Part shown: piece after piece, positions 1 through 9,220 of the stretch
How positions within the stretch are numbered: the first letter of the stretch is position 1
How the letters are laid out: every line of letters starts with the position of its first letter
Notes under the pieces: model-generated
Told to the model about the DNA's origin: nothing
What the model saw: only the letters and a program-made list of their open reading frames with translations
Databases searched by the model: none
Program-made: the position numbers and the translations under genes
Assembly (NCBI RefSeq): GCF_022369515.1
Contig: NZ_CP059724.1
Coordinates: 3,038,001-3,102,000 of the forward strand
Direction of reading: 5' to 3'
DNA: 64,000 nucleotides
DNA from: Paenibacillus sp. 19GGS1-52
Lineage (GTDB): Bacteria; Bacillota; Bacilli; Paenibacillales; Paenibacillaceae

Positions 1-1550
1 TGCGCAACAACTTCTATTATGCTTCCTATTTATTTGCTGCAACGGTAGAAGCTTCGCTAGACCTGCCTTTTGATCAGGAAGAAGCGAAGCAGAAAGCTCA
101 GGATGTGCTGCTTGAGACCTTATTACTGCAAAATAGAGTGCCAGGAACCGTACTTCACGGTCATTGGCCGTTAAGCCTAAACCCTGTTCCCCGAGAAGCG
201 GTACCACATGAGCTACCTGTAGAAATTATGGGCAGTCTGATGGTTTTCTTCTATAAGAAATATGGAGCGCTGCTTAGCGGTCAATTGCGTGTAGCCTTCA
301 ATACGGCTCTCGGACATATTTATCGCAGCGATTTCTTCCGCAAGCCTGTAGTGACTTTCGGGCATCATGAGGCCAAATATACGGCAGCGAAGCTCATATT
401 CGGTAAGATGTTCGAGGATGATGAGCTGGTGGAGGACGGGCGCCAGAGCTTGAAGGATACATTGCTCTACATCCAATCCACTGGGATGCCGGAATACGGA
501 AGCTTACCTTGGTTCTGGCATTGGATTCAGGCTTTTACTTGTGCTCTGGAGCTTGATGACGGTACAGATGAAGATTTGCAAACAGCCCTTCGGGAAATGC
601 TGAATCACCTCTGGAGTGTAAGGGCTGATTTCTATCTGCAAGGCGCATGGGTTGGGGCCCATTCACGGGGCTGGCCGCATGATGTGCCAGGTGACGTCAA
701 CGCACTTCACGATTATGTGCAGTTCGGAAATTTCCCACTGCCTGAAGAAATGCCGCGCACGGAATATGCCGGGTTCTTGTTCTATGAAGCACCGGAGCAG
801 GTGCGTGCTGCTGCACTGGATCGTCAGACGCCAGTGGAAGTAACGAAGGTTACGCAAAAGGTAGTTCCAAGTGATCCCAATCCGCAGCCCTTGTTGCATT
901 CCTATGCTTATATTACAGAGCACTTCGCAGCAGGTGGCATGTGGGAGCGGGTCGAAGAATTCGATAATGAGCAGCAGCGTTGGGCGTTCTCCTTACCGCT
1001 GAGTGGACGGGGAGGAGCTAACCAGCTATATTTCTTCCACCCCGGTCAAGGCTACCATGAAGGAGACCCCCGCCATCAGAGCCGTTATTCGGAGGTTTTA
1101 TACCACCAGAGCGTGATTATGGCACTTTACCCCATCCCGGATGGAGAGCAGAATTCGATTATAGGAGTTCTTCCACAGGGGAAATGGTTGGAGCGGCCCA
1201 AGGCCCTATTCGGGCAGGTGGGCGAGGTCTATTTTGCCATTTACTTGTCGCATCCGTATCAATTGCTAGAACGCCCTGGATACATTGAAGTCTCAGCCGG
1301 AGGCATGCCTGGTGGAGTAGTAATAGAGGCATTAAGTGTGAAGAAAGCCCTTGAGCTTGGAATCGGTAAGCTGGAGCTATACGCAGCGGCCATGGACTTG
1401 AAAGCTCCGCATTTTAGCACAGGTGGATTATTACAGGCGGAGTATACCAGCTTGAACGGGGAAGAATTGAAGCTGGAAATTATAGAGCATAAGCCGCCGC
1501 AAGCCTCGATTAACGGATATCTGATCTCATTGGAACATTATTCGGTATAA
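1..1550 (+). CDS. Uncharacterised protein, 5'-truncated by the window edge
   Basis: The reading frame is open from base 3, with no start codon before the edge. The visible part is about 515 residues, so the GTG at 105 is internal and not the true start. The N-terminal two thirds are rich in Trp, His and aromatic residues with predicted helices (for example LPWFWHWIQAF and AYITEHFAAGGMWERVEEF). The last roughly 200 residues look beta-rich. This resembles an all-alpha barrel plus beta-sandwich, as in carbohydrate-active enzymes such as heparinase-like lyases, but I do not recognise the family and assign no reaction. The gene ends in TAA and is followed at once by a strong hairpin terminator, so it is the last gene of its transcript. 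Being a gene is near certain; function is unknown. Confidence 0.8.
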   Translation, partial: RNNFYYASYLFAATVEASLDLPFDQEEAKQKAQDVLLETLLLQNRVPGTVLHGHWPLSLNPVPREAVPHELPVEIMGSLMVFFYKKYGALLSGQLRVAFNTALGHIYRSDFFRKPVVTFGHHEAKYTAAKLIFGKMFEDDELVEDGRQSLKDTLLYIQSTGMPEYGSLPWFWHWIQAFTCALELDDGTDEDLQTALREMLNHLWSVRADFYLQGAWVGAHSRGWPHDVPGDVNALHDYVQFGNFPLPEEMPRTEYAGFLFYEAPEQVRAAALDRQTPVEVTKVTQKVVPSDPNPQPLLHSYAYITEHFAAGGMWERVEEFDNEQQRWAFSLPLSGRGGANQLYFFHPGQGYHEGDPRHQSRYSEVLYHQSVIMALYPIPDGEQNSIIGVLPQGKWLERPKALFGQVGEVYFAIYLSHPYQLLERPGYIEVSAGGMPGGVVIEALSVKKALELGIGKLELYAAAMDLKAPHFSTGGLLQAEYTSLNGEELKLEIIEHKPPQASINGYLISLEHYSV

Positions 1551-1565
1551 ATCAGCAACTATCGA

Positions 1566-1600
1566 GGTCAGCCGGAGTTATCGGTTGGCCTTTTTTTTAT
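1566..1600 (+). terminator. Rho-independent terminator of the upstream gene
   Basis: A 9-bp G-C-rich stem (1566-1574 with 1582-1590, one G-U pair) is followed by a run of eight T. It separates the first gene from the RND transporter. Confidence 0.85.
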
Positions 1601-1671
1601 TTTTTTCACAGGTGAACAATTGGGCTCTTCGTGAAGTCTTTTCTTATATAGACTTGAGAGGGGACTTCACA

Positions 1672-4600
1672 ATGAAGCGAATGATTGAATCCGTAATGCA
1701 AAGAGCAACTATCATTATAGTTTGTGTTGTACTCATATTAGCTTGGGGAGCGATATCCGCTGTTCAAATGCAAAGAGATTATCTCCCCGGTATTAATAAC
1801 ACCACTTTAATGGTGTCGCTGCGAGCGTCGTCTTACCAAGCGAACCAGATTAGAAGCGATATCACAACGCCCATAGAGGAAGTAATCCGCAAGACACCAG
1901 GCTTAACCAATCTGGAGACGACCTCGTATGACGGCGGGTTTCTAATGAATCTTTATTACCCCATGGATTATAATATGGAACAAGCAGAGAACTCGATCAA
2001 ACAAGCACTAAATGAAGCGAGCTTACCAGATGGTGTTAATAAGCCAATCGTAACCAGACTGACCTCAAGCACATTTCCGATACTAACTTACAGCCTGATG
2101 GCTAGTGGCAAGCAAGTAGATGATCTGACTCTGCAATCTTCACTGCAAACCGATATGGTCAAACAAATAAAATCCGTTCCCGGTGTGGCAGATGTCCAGA
2201 CTATTGGCGGAGCCAACAAGGGTTATGTAGTGGTCCTTCGTATGAAAGATATGGTAGCTAACAGCATCACGTTAGATGATTTCAACAAATCCATTGTGGC
2301 AGATTTACCTAGCCTACAGGGGAATATTGCGAATGTAAAAGCCTCATTTCCTATCCGCGTGGAAGGTTGGGACCTCACTGAGCAACAGTTGAACAATCTC
2401 GTGATGAAGAACAAAGATGGTGACAGCGTACCATTATCGGCCATTGCCTCTGTTTCAGGATCACTTACGGATGTCAAAACCGTCTCTCGAACCAATGGTC
2501 AAGCGAGCGTGATCATCAATGTCATCAAGACGCCTACCGCGACGATCACGGATGTTGCTCAGCATGTAAAAGAACGGGTATCTGGTATTGCCGCTGTGAA
2601 GAGTGGTGATGTAACGATGAGCTTGCAGACAGACCGTGCACATGATCTGAACAGCTCTTTGAAAGGACTGATTCGTGAAGGTTTATTAGGTTGTTTGTTC
2701 TCCATGCTCTGCGTGCTCTTCTTTTTCCGAAATGTGCGGTCAACATTACTTATCGCAATTTCGCTTCCCATATCGCTGCTCGCTACGACAGCTATTCTTA
2801 AATGGATGGGCATTACGCTTAATATATTGACCGTTTCCGGGCTGATTGTGGCTATGGGGCGTATCGTTGATGATGCGATTGTTATCTTGGATAATATGCA
2901 CCGACGGGTTCAGGAAAATAAGGATAAGCCTATCTTGCCGGTGTTGTCTTCTGCGGTTGTAGAGATGCTACCTGCTATATTCGCTTCTACTGCGACTACT
3001 ATTGCTGTATATGTTCCAATAGCTCTGGTAGGCGGGATTATTGGAGCTTCGTATGCCGGATTTGCCTGGTCGATTGTCATTGCGCTTGTGATCTCATTCC
3101 TCGTCGCTATGCTTGTGATTCCGGCCTTTGCTATTATCGGCTGGAGAGAGCCTAAGGCTAAAGCGGTAACACTTGAGCCTCTGATGAAACCTTTTCTTTT
3201 GTTGGCACTAAAGCATAAAAAAATGGTGATCAGCACCTCACTCATTCTATTTATAGTGGCAGCACTGTTCGCCTCACAGCTTCCGTTCAGTCTGCTTCCT
3301 AGCACAGCCACGGGTCAGGTAGCCATCAAGGTAGAGCTTCCAAAAGGGACACCGCTGTCGGAAGTGGATAAAGAAGTGAAGAAAGTAGAAGAGGTTCTGC
3401 ATAACAATGCACAAATTGCAGCTTATTCAGCCACCTTCGGGTCTTCGTTTACGCCACAGGCCGATGATGTATTTGATCAAGGCGGTGGGTACATTCAGCA
3501 GCCTAATATAGCTAATCTTTCGATTCAATTAGTAAATAAAAAGCAGGTCAATACATTCATCCCAGCCTTACAAAAAGATCTGGCTAATCTTTCGGATCGT
3601 GCGGCCATTACAGTTACCAATCAAAACATAGCTGGTGATGATTCAACGATTAAGATTATGCTGATGGGAGCCGATGAAAAAACACTGGAGCAGGCAGCTC
3701 AGTTAGTGCGGACGAAACTAGCTGATGTACAAGGTCTAAGCGTATCCGGTAAAACAGACCTGACCAACGGTAATCCGAAGTATAGCATTACTTTAGATAA
3801 GGAAAAGGTTACACAGGCAGGTATTAAAGAGGACGATATCAACAAGATATTGAAGCGTTACCTGAGCAAGGGCAAAGATTTTGACATCTCAACATCTGTA
3901 GGAAATGGATCGATTCCGGTCGACGTCTACATTGATCCTGTTAAGACTGGGGTAGTACAGGATAAGGAACTGCCTGTATACACACCAGAGCAAGTATTGG
4001 CCTCACTAGCGGCAGAAACCGTTAAAGGCAGCAATGGCCAGTCGTATCGTCTGGATCAAGTGGCTATGATTCATAAAAGTGATGTGGTTTCGTCCATTCA
4101 GGAGCGTGACGGCCAACCCTTCTCTGTCGTAAGTGCACAAATTATCTCCAGTGACTTAAGTAAGGTATCCAGTGCTGTGGATCAGACGTTGAAGGAAGTC
4201 CAGCTTCCAAACGGAGTAACGTATTCCCTGGGAGGCATCACACAACAAGTCACACAGATGATTATCGAAATAACGATAGCTGTTCTTGTATCAATCCTGC
4301 TTGTTCTAATGATCACAAGCTTCGTATTTAAGGGTTGGAAGGCCCCGCTTGCCGTTTTGGTTAGCATCCCTTTGGCCTTATCCGGTGTGGTGCTTGCCTT
4401 GTATGCCATTCATGGGCAATGGAATCTCGCTGCATTTATTGGAGTCTTAATGCTAACAGGTATCGTGGTGACCAATGGGATTGTGCTCATCGATAAGATC
4501 GAGCGAAATCGCAAGGAAGGCTTAGGTCTAAGAGAAGCCGTAGTGCAGGGCAGTCTTTCCCGGGTTCGGCCGATATTTATGACAGCAGGGACGACGGTGC

Positions 4601-4782
4601 TCACCTTGATTCCGCTAGCTTTGTCTCATAGCGCTGACACCGTCATTTCACAAGTGCTAGGTATTGTAGTTATTGGCGGCATGGTCACTTCAACACTCAA
4701 TAGCTTTCTTGTTATTCCCATTATTTATGAATGGATGCAAGGCACAGCAGTACGCAAAGCTGACATATCCATGCGAGGATAA
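1672..4782 (+). CDS. RND-family efflux transporter (AcrB/SwrC-like)
   Basis: A 1036-residue inner-membrane exporter of the resistance-nodulation-division superfamily; the size fits the family. An N-terminal membrane helix (about residues 10-30) is followed by a large extracytoplasmic porter region, a first block of helices, a second porter region and a second block of helices near the C-terminus. The Asp-Asp pair of the proton relay is kept in the segment GRIVDDAIVILDN near residue 400. The start is ATG 1672 behind GAGAGGGG; the frame is open further upstream, but that part overlaps a terminator. No membrane-fusion or outer-membrane partner lies nearby, as expected for a Gram-positive SwrC-type pump, which works on lipopeptides or drugs. 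The substrate here is unknown. Confidence 0.92.
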   Translation: MKRMIESVMQRATIIIVCVVLILAWGAISAVQMQRDYLPGINNTTLMVSLRASSYQANQIRSDITTPIEEVIRKTPGLTNLETTSYDGGFLMNLYYPMDYNMEQAENSIKQALNEASLPDGVNKPIVTRLTSSTFPILTYSLMASGKQVDDLTLQSSLQTDMVKQIKSVPGVADVQTIGGANKGYVVVLRMKDMVANSITLDDFNKSIVADLPSLQGNIANVKASFPIRVEGWDLTEQQLNNLVMKNKDGDSVPLSAIASVSGSLTDVKTVSRTNGQASVIINVIKTPTATITDVAQHVKERVSGIAAVKSGDVTMSLQTDRAHDLNSSLKGLIREGLLGCLFSMLCVLFFFRNVRSTLLIAISLPISLLATTAILKWMGITLNILTVSGLIVAMGRIVDDAIVILDNMHRRVQENKDKPILPVLSSAVVEMLPAIFASTATTIAVYVPIALVGGIIGASYAGFAWSIVIALVISFLVAMLVIPAFAIIGWREPKAKAVTLEPLMKPFLLLALKHKKMVISTSLILFIVAALFASQLPFSLLPSTATGQVAIKVELPKGTPLSEVDKEVKKVEEVLHNNAQIAAYSATFGSSFTPQADDVFDQGGGYIQQPNIANLSIQLVNKKQVNTFIPALQKDLANLSDRAAITVTNQNIAGDDSTIKIMLMGADEKTLEQAAQLVRTKLADVQGLSVSGKTDLTNGNPKYSITLDKEKVTQAGIKEDDINKILKRYLSKGKDFDISTSVGNGSIPVDVYIDPVKTGVVQDKELPVYTPEQVLASLAAETVKGSNGQSYRLDQVAMIHKSDVVSSIQERDGQPFSVVSAQIISSDLSKVSSAVDQTLKEVQLPNGVTYSLGGITQQVTQMIIEITIAVLVSILLVLMITSFVFKGWKAPLAVLVSIPLALSGVVLALYAIHGQWNLAAFIGVLMLTGIVVTNGIVLIDKIERNRKEGLGLREAVVQGSLSRVRPIFMTAGTTVLTLIPLALSHSADTVISQVLGIVVIGGMVTSTLNSFLVIPIIYEWMQGTAVRKADISMRG

Positions 4783-4856
4783 ACAGTGTAATATAGCAAT
4801 GAGTAAGAATGATTATGAATGTTTAAGTTCAGACTAAAGGTAGAGGGGGCATTTCA

Positions 4857-6158
4857 TTGAGTATTTTGACAACATGGCTGGAACACTATGGTTATGGAAT
4901 GTTATTTATAGCCTTATTCCTTGAAATGCTTGCTTTACCTCTTCCTGGTGAAATGATGATGAGCTATACCGGCTTATTCGTATTTGAAGGAAAGCTGAAT
5001 TGGCTGCTTAGTATTGTATCAGCGAGTGCCGGAGTCACAGCCGGCATTACCCTTTCCTACTGGATCGGTTATCGACTCGGGCGACCGTTCGTCGCTAAAT
5101 ACGGGCATCGTATTCATCTAGGTGAACAACAGCTGGCAAAGATGAGCCTGTGGTTTGAGAAATATGGAGACAAGCTTTTGTTCGTCGCCTATTTCATTCC
5201 AGGGGTTCGGCATATTACGGGCTACTTCTGTGGAGTCACCCGCATGTCTTTTCGGCGATATGCGCTTTACTCCTATTCAGGTGCAATTGTGTGGGTGAGT
5301 TTGTTCATTTCTCTGGGAAGGATACTAGGACCGAAGTGGGAGGCCTATCACCAAACGGTGAACCGCTATATGATCATATTCGGAATTTCCTCTATTATAT
5401 TGACTCTATTAGTGTATTTCTACCAAAAGTACAAGCGGCGTGTACTGGGCGCGGTTATGAGCCTTCTTACACAAGGGGTACAACATTTTCACTCGCTTGG
5501 AAAAGTCAGAATCTTGTTATTATCTTCGTTTATAACATTTGTTCTATTCGTTTCCTTGATGCTGGGTCTGATTCAGGATTTCTTAGCACAGGAGTTTAGT
5601 CAATTCGATGAGGTTGCTTCTTTTGTAGTTCATTCGTTATTTGGTCCAGAGTGGATAGGTTGGATGAGCGGTTTTGCAAAGTTAGGGTCTATATCTCTTT
5701 ATGGGCCACTTCTCATTATAACTGCCGTATGGATCATTCTCAGATCCCGCGAACGACTGCTGGAGCTTGGCTTCCTGTTCTGGGTTGTCATTGGTGTGGA
5801 ATTTTTGGATGAAGGTCTGAGGATGCTTTTTCATCGTTCGGGACAGGTTGTTCCCGGATTACAGTTATTTAACACTTTTCCAAGCGATGAAACGTTAACT
5901 TCGATTACCGTATGTGGCTTTTCCGCCTTTTTGCTGCTGCGTCATTACAGCATGAGACTCTTTCATATATCGGTCATTTTAGCTGTAATTCTAATATGTC
6001 TTCTTGTTGGGATAAGTCGGATTTATTTTAATGTGCAATTTCCAAGCGATGTCGTTGCGGGTTATGTATTCGGTGGGGTTTGGGTTAGTCTGAACGTTAT
6101 ACTACTGGAGCTTCTGAGGAAACTTCAAACTAGCGAGGGCGCCAAACTGATTAACTAA
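4857..6158 (+). CDS. DedA-family / PAP2-like fusion membrane protein
   Basis: 433 residues in two fused membrane modules. Residues 1 to about 195 are a DedA (SNARE-associated/VTT) domain, with the re-entrant motif PLPGE near residue 29 and the FIPGVRHITG motif; DedA proteins act in lipid flipping and envelope homeostasis. Residues from about 230 to 425 have the fold pattern of a PAP2 phosphatase. However, the motif usually written PSGH reads PSDE, and the SR-x5-H-x3-D motif reads SRIYFNVQFPSD, with Gln in place of His. The N-terminal Lys/Arg-Pro motif is also unclear. The phosphatase half is therefore probably inactive or altered. The TTG start at 4857 is chosen for the AGAGGGGG site seven bases upstream. 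The gene stands alone between the RND pump and the sigma operon. Confidence 0.85.
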   Translation: MSILTTWLEHYGYGMLFIALFLEMLALPLPGEMMMSYTGLFVFEGKLNWLLSIVSASAGVTAGITLSYWIGYRLGRPFVAKYGHRIHLGEQQLAKMSLWFEKYGDKLLFVAYFIPGVRHITGYFCGVTRMSFRRYALYSYSGAIVWVSLFISLGRILGPKWEAYHQTVNRYMIIFGISSIILTLLVYFYQKYKRRVLGAVMSLLTQGVQHFHSLGKVRILLLSSFITFVLFVSLMLGLIQDFLAQEFSQFDEVASFVVHSLFGPEWIGWMSGFAKLGSISLYGPLLIITAVWIILRSRERLLELGFLFWVVIGVEFLDEGLRMLFHRSGQVVPGLQLFNTFPSDETLTSITVCGFSAFLLLRHYSMRLFHISVILAVILICLLVGISRIYFNVQFPSDVVAGYVFGGVWVSLNVILLELLRKLQTSEGAKLIN

Positions 6159-6207
6159 GCTATACAGAATGTTGAGAAAGCTTCCGTTTCGGTAGGAGTT
6201 GAACACG

Positions 6208-6741
6208 GTGGGAGACGAGGAACTTTATCATATAATTCAGCAAGCCAAACAGGGCAATCGTGAAGCCTTTAGTGAACTTGTCAAACGTTATAAAGGGCCT
6301 GTGTACCGTTACGCATTGGGCATGTTGAGTGAGCGGATGGATGCAGAGGATATCTCGCAAGAGGCATTTGTCAAAGCCTTTCATTCCATTTCCAATCTGG
6401 AGAATGAGTATGCTTTTTCAGCATGGTTGTTGCGAATTGTAGCCAATCTTTGCAAAGATCGATTAAAAAAACGTGCCAAAGAACAAAGCTTCAATACAGA
6501 GCCCAATGATATGATCGAAGATCAAAGATTGTCAGACCCCTTGGAGACAGTATCTGTTCAAGCTTGTATGAGCAGACTTTCCATCGATCATCGGGAGGTT
6601 ATTGTACTTCACGATGTACAAGGGTATCGTTATGAGGAAATAGCAGAGATGGTTGAAGTACCCCTAGGGACTGTGAAATCACGGTTATTTGCTGCACGAA
6701 TGGCATTGCGTAAGGAATTAGGAAAGGAGGACCAAGGATGA
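6208..6741 (+). CDS. ECF-type RNA polymerase sigma factor
   Basis: About 177 residues. Region 2 holds RYALGMLSERMDAEDISQEAFVKAF, the core-binding and -10-recognising helix. A short linker leads to region 4, with the helix-turn-helix around YRYEEIAEMVEVPLGTVKSRLFAAR. There is no region 1 or 3, as in extracytoplasmic-function factors. GTG 6208 is preferred because GGTAGGAG sits nine bases upstream; the in-frame TTG at 6199 touches that site. The stop overlaps the start of the next gene (ATGA), so translation is coupled to its anti-sigma. The bactofilin-like gene behind it is presumably a co-transcribed target or partner. I cannot place it in a named ECF group by eye. Confidence 0.93.
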   Translation: MGDEELYHIIQQAKQGNREAFSELVKRYKGPVYRYALGMLSERMDAEDISQEAFVKAFHSISNLENEYAFSAWLLRIVANLCKDRLKKRAKEQSFNTEPNDMIEDQRLSDPLETVSVQACMSRLSIDHREVIVLHDVQGYRYEEIAEMVEVPLGTVKSRLFAARMALRKELGKEDQG

Positions 6742-7223
6742 CCTACCATCTTGAGGATCAATTGTCAGCGTATATTGATGATGAGCTGGAGGATCATGAA
6801 AGACAACAAGTTGAAGCCCATCTGGAGAGCTGTGAATCATGTCAGGTCCTTCTGGAAGATCTATTGTCCATCCAAAATGTCGTGATGTCTTCATATGAAC
6901 AAGTTCAAGCACCTGACAATCTCGAAGCTCTAGTTCTCCAATCGATGGGTATGGAACAATCTCCTGTGGTAGCTGAAAAAGGTTGGTTCCTTATTCCAGT
7001 TCTTGCATTGTTGTCTCTTGGGATACTTTGGTTTGTAACTAGCACAGTACTGGTAAACCTGCTTCATGGATTCCTGAAATTAACTATAGCTTTGGTCTAT
7101 TTAGCATCACATTACATTACTGGCTTACCGATGTTATCTGGGCTGACGGTTGTATTTTCATTAGTTATCCTGATTCTAGCTGCATACTCACTTAAGAGGC
7201 TGCTCCAAACCACGACTCCATGA
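6738..7223 (+). CDS. Membrane anti-sigma factor with zinc-binding N-terminus
   Basis: 161 residues. The cytoplasmic N-terminus carries the HxxxCxxC zinc signature (HLESCESC, about residues 28-35) of ZAS/zf-HC2 anti-sigma domains. Two hydrophobic helices follow, near residues 82-105 and 135-155, which anchor it in the membrane. It would hold the adjacent sigma factor inactive until an envelope signal arrives. Its ATG overlaps the sigma stop by four bases, with AAAGGAGG just inside the sigma gene. Its own stop overlaps the next gene, so the three form one tightly coupled operon. Confidence 0.9.
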   Translation: MTYHLEDQLSAYIDDELEDHERQQVEAHLESCESCQVLLEDLLSIQNVVMSSYEQVQAPDNLEALVLQSMGMEQSPVVAEKGWFLIPVLALLSLGILWFVTSTVLVNLLHGFLKLTIALVYLASHYITGLPMLSGLTVVFSLVILILAAYSLKRLLQTTTP

Positions 7224-7237
7224 AAGGGATGATTACG

Positions 7238-8080
7238 TTGAAACGGTATACTTTAAGTTGTTTGACACTGCTTATGCTGCTCATGCTATTCATTCCGAAT
7301 GTAGCCTCAGCGAGGAGTATATTTGAACATCAGAATACGACCGTTCCAGCAGGGCAGACAGTAGATGATGTATATGTCGTTGGAGGAGATGCTGAGGTTC
7401 TTGGTCAAGTGGATGGTGTGCTGGTAATCGCAAATGGCAATCTCCATCTGGGCAGCAAGGCGAATATAAAAGGTGTTATCGTGGTGATCGGAGGGCATGT
7501 CAGCCAAGATCCAGGTGCTGTACTCGGGGACGACATCTATAATATTTCTCTGGACACGGCGACTCAGAACAGTCTATTGATCGGAAGTGGGCTAGTAATG
7601 GGCTTGTGGGTGCTGCAACTGGCGCTCAGCTTACTGATGATACTTATACCGGTACTCATTAGAATCATTGGCAAACATAAAATGGCGGACTTCACGGATC
7701 ACTACAAGCAAGCTTCAATCGGACGCTTACTGTATATTGGTTTCTTAAGTGCGTTGATTATTGCGGCTTTAAGCGCGTTGTTGCTCGTCACGGTGATTGG
7801 TATTCCAGTTTTAGTGCTTATTCTGCTAGTTATAATAGTTGCGCTTGCCCTAGGAATCACTTTGATTAGCTACCGTATTGGCGAAATGTTTCATGGACCC
7901 GCACAACTGTCAGACTGGATGAAGGTGTTGGTTGGAGCAGCCATTCTAACGGCTTTTGTGAATATCCCTATTATTGGCTGGATTTTCTTTATCCTTATTC
8001 TGTTGTTATCCTTGGGAATAGGTACGCAATGGATTTCCAGAATCCGCAAGAGAAAGAGGAATTCGAAAACGCTAAAATAA
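7238..8080 (+). CDS. Polymer-forming (bactofilin-like) membrane protein
   Basis: About 280 residues. A hydrophobic signal-like N-terminus ends at ASA (about residue 26). It is followed by about 80 residues of short repeating beta-strand units (GGDAEVLGQVDGVLVI, then GSKANIKGVIVVIGGHV) of the bactofilin/polymer-forming cytoskeletal type. Three to four membrane helices and a basic tail complete it. Such proteins often accompany ECF sigma/anti-sigma pairs and form envelope-linked filaments. TTG 7238 is chosen for AAAGGGA about eight bases upstream; ATG 7220, which overlaps the anti-sigma stop, would add six residues. It is the third gene of the operon. Confidence 0.82.
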   Translation: MKRYTLSCLTLLMLLMLFIPNVASARSIFEHQNTTVPAGQTVDDVYVVGGDAEVLGQVDGVLVIANGNLHLGSKANIKGVIVVIGGHVSQDPGAVLGDDIYNISLDTATQNSLLIGSGLVMGLWVLQLALSLLMILIPVLIRIIGKHKMADFTDHYKQASIGRLLYIGFLSALIIAALSALLLVTVIGIPVLVLILLVIIVALALGITLISYRIGEMFHGPAQLSDWMKVLVGAAILTAFVNIPIIGWIFFILILLLSLGIGTQWISRIRKRKRNSKTLK

Positions 8081-8177
8081 GCCCTTTTAACCGTGTTCTC
8101 AGAATGTCCTGCTACACTTGAGGCAAGCGGCAGGGAGAAACCCCAATCGCAATAAATTCCGAGAGGGGAAATGAAGC

Positions 8178-8987
8178 TTGAATCTAGAAAATGCAACTCT
8201 CCATAATGTCAAGACAGCTCCATTCAGTGCCCGGCAATTACTGAGCAAGGTTCCAGAAGTCACGATTTTTTTCTGGATGATCAAGATTTTGGCGACCACG
8301 GTAGGGGAGACGGCCGCAGATTTTCTAAATGTTAACTTGAACTGGGGATTGACCAATACAAGTATTGTTATGACTGTTCTATTGCTAATTACATTATTAT
8401 TACAATTCAGATCCAAACAGTACGTACCGGGAATCTATTGGCTTACGGTTGTTCTTATAAGTGTTGTTGGCACGCTGGTCACTGACAATCTCACGGATAA
8501 CCTGGGAGTCCCGTTAGTAACAACGACCCTTATTTTTGCTATTGCGCTGCTGGTGACCTTTGTAATTTGGTTCATCAGTGAGAAGACATTATCCATTCAT
8601 TCCATTTATACTTCCAAACGGGAAGCTTTTTATTGGTTGACTATTTTATTCAGCTTTGCTCTCGGTACTGCAGCCGGAGATCTGGTAGCTGAGGGGCTTA
8701 ATCTAGGTTACTGGGTGTCGGCGCTCATATTTGCCGCATTGATCGGGGCGGTCACCTTAGCTCATTATCGCTTTAAATTAAATGCCGTGTTAGCCTTCTG
8801 GATTGCATACATCCTGACTCGGCCTTTAGGTGCTTCATTGGGGGATTATCTCTCACAGCCGCGGGGGGATGGCGGACTGGGTCTGGGAACTACTGGAACC
8901 AGCATAATATTTCTTGTGACTATCCTTATCCTGGTTGTCTATTTGTCCAAGACCAATAGAGACAAGCTCCCATCAGTGAATAGCTGA
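8178..8987 (+). CDS. Polytopic membrane protein, COG4705-like
   Basis: 269 residues with eight or more predicted membrane helices. It contains four related short units in which a Gly and an acidic pair precede a turn: GETAADFL, GTLVTDNLTDNLGV, GTAAGDLVAEGLNLG and GASLGDYLSQP, each at the end of a two-helix unit. The protein thus looks built by internal duplication. This pattern fits the uncharacterised membrane-anchored COG4705 family; the transported or bound substrate is unknown. The start is TTG 8178 with GAGAGGGGA eight bases upstream; the nearer ATG at 8171 is out of frame. It stands alone, about 100 bases after the bactofilin-like gene. Confidence 0.8.
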   Translation: MNLENATLHNVKTAPFSARQLLSKVPEVTIFFWMIKILATTVGETAADFLNVNLNWGLTNTSIVMTVLLLITLLLQFRSKQYVPGIYWLTVVLISVVGTLVTDNLTDNLGVPLVTTTLIFAIALLVTFVIWFISEKTLSIHSIYTSKREAFYWLTILFSFALGTAAGDLVAEGLNLGYWVSALIFAALIGAVTLAHYRFKLNAVLAFWIAYILTRPLGASLGDYLSQPRGDGGLGLGTTGTSIIFLVTILILVVYLSKTNRDKLPSVNS

Positions 8988-9066
8988 TAAGGATGGGGCT
9001 GTCAATAAAGTAGATTTTCTATGACAGGAGACACTTCTCTTCATTCTTAAAACCATAAAAAGCAGC

Positions 9067-9112
9067 AAAGCAGCGATTCACCTGTTATTGGGGAATCGCT
9101 GCTTTTCGTTTT
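9067..9112 (+). terminator. Rho-independent terminator after the COG4705-like gene
   Basis: A perfect 13-bp stem (9067-9079 with 9093-9105) with a T-rich tail ending the plus-strand transcript. It lies in the gap before the convergent HD-GYP gene. Confidence 0.85.
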
Positions 9113-9140
9113 TGGTCATTGGTTGCTTCCATTGTATCCA

Positions 9141-9183
9141 AAAAAGAGCTGTCCCAAGCGGCCATTTCATGGCTTATGGGACG
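9141..9183 (-). terminator. Terminator of the HD-GYP gene
   Basis: Read on the minus strand, an interrupted hairpin (outer stem GTCCCA/TGGGAC at 9151-9182, inner stem GCCAT/ATGGC) is followed by AGCTCTTTTTT. It lies about 40 bases past the HD-GYP stop. Confidence 0.75.
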
Positions 9184-9220
9184 ACCCCTTATATTTAGTG
9201 GAGCAAAAGATAAATAGCGC

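Noticed and set aside
2910..3311. 133-codon minus-strand frame
   Set aside because: Antisense to the RND transporter core; composition mirrors the coding strand.
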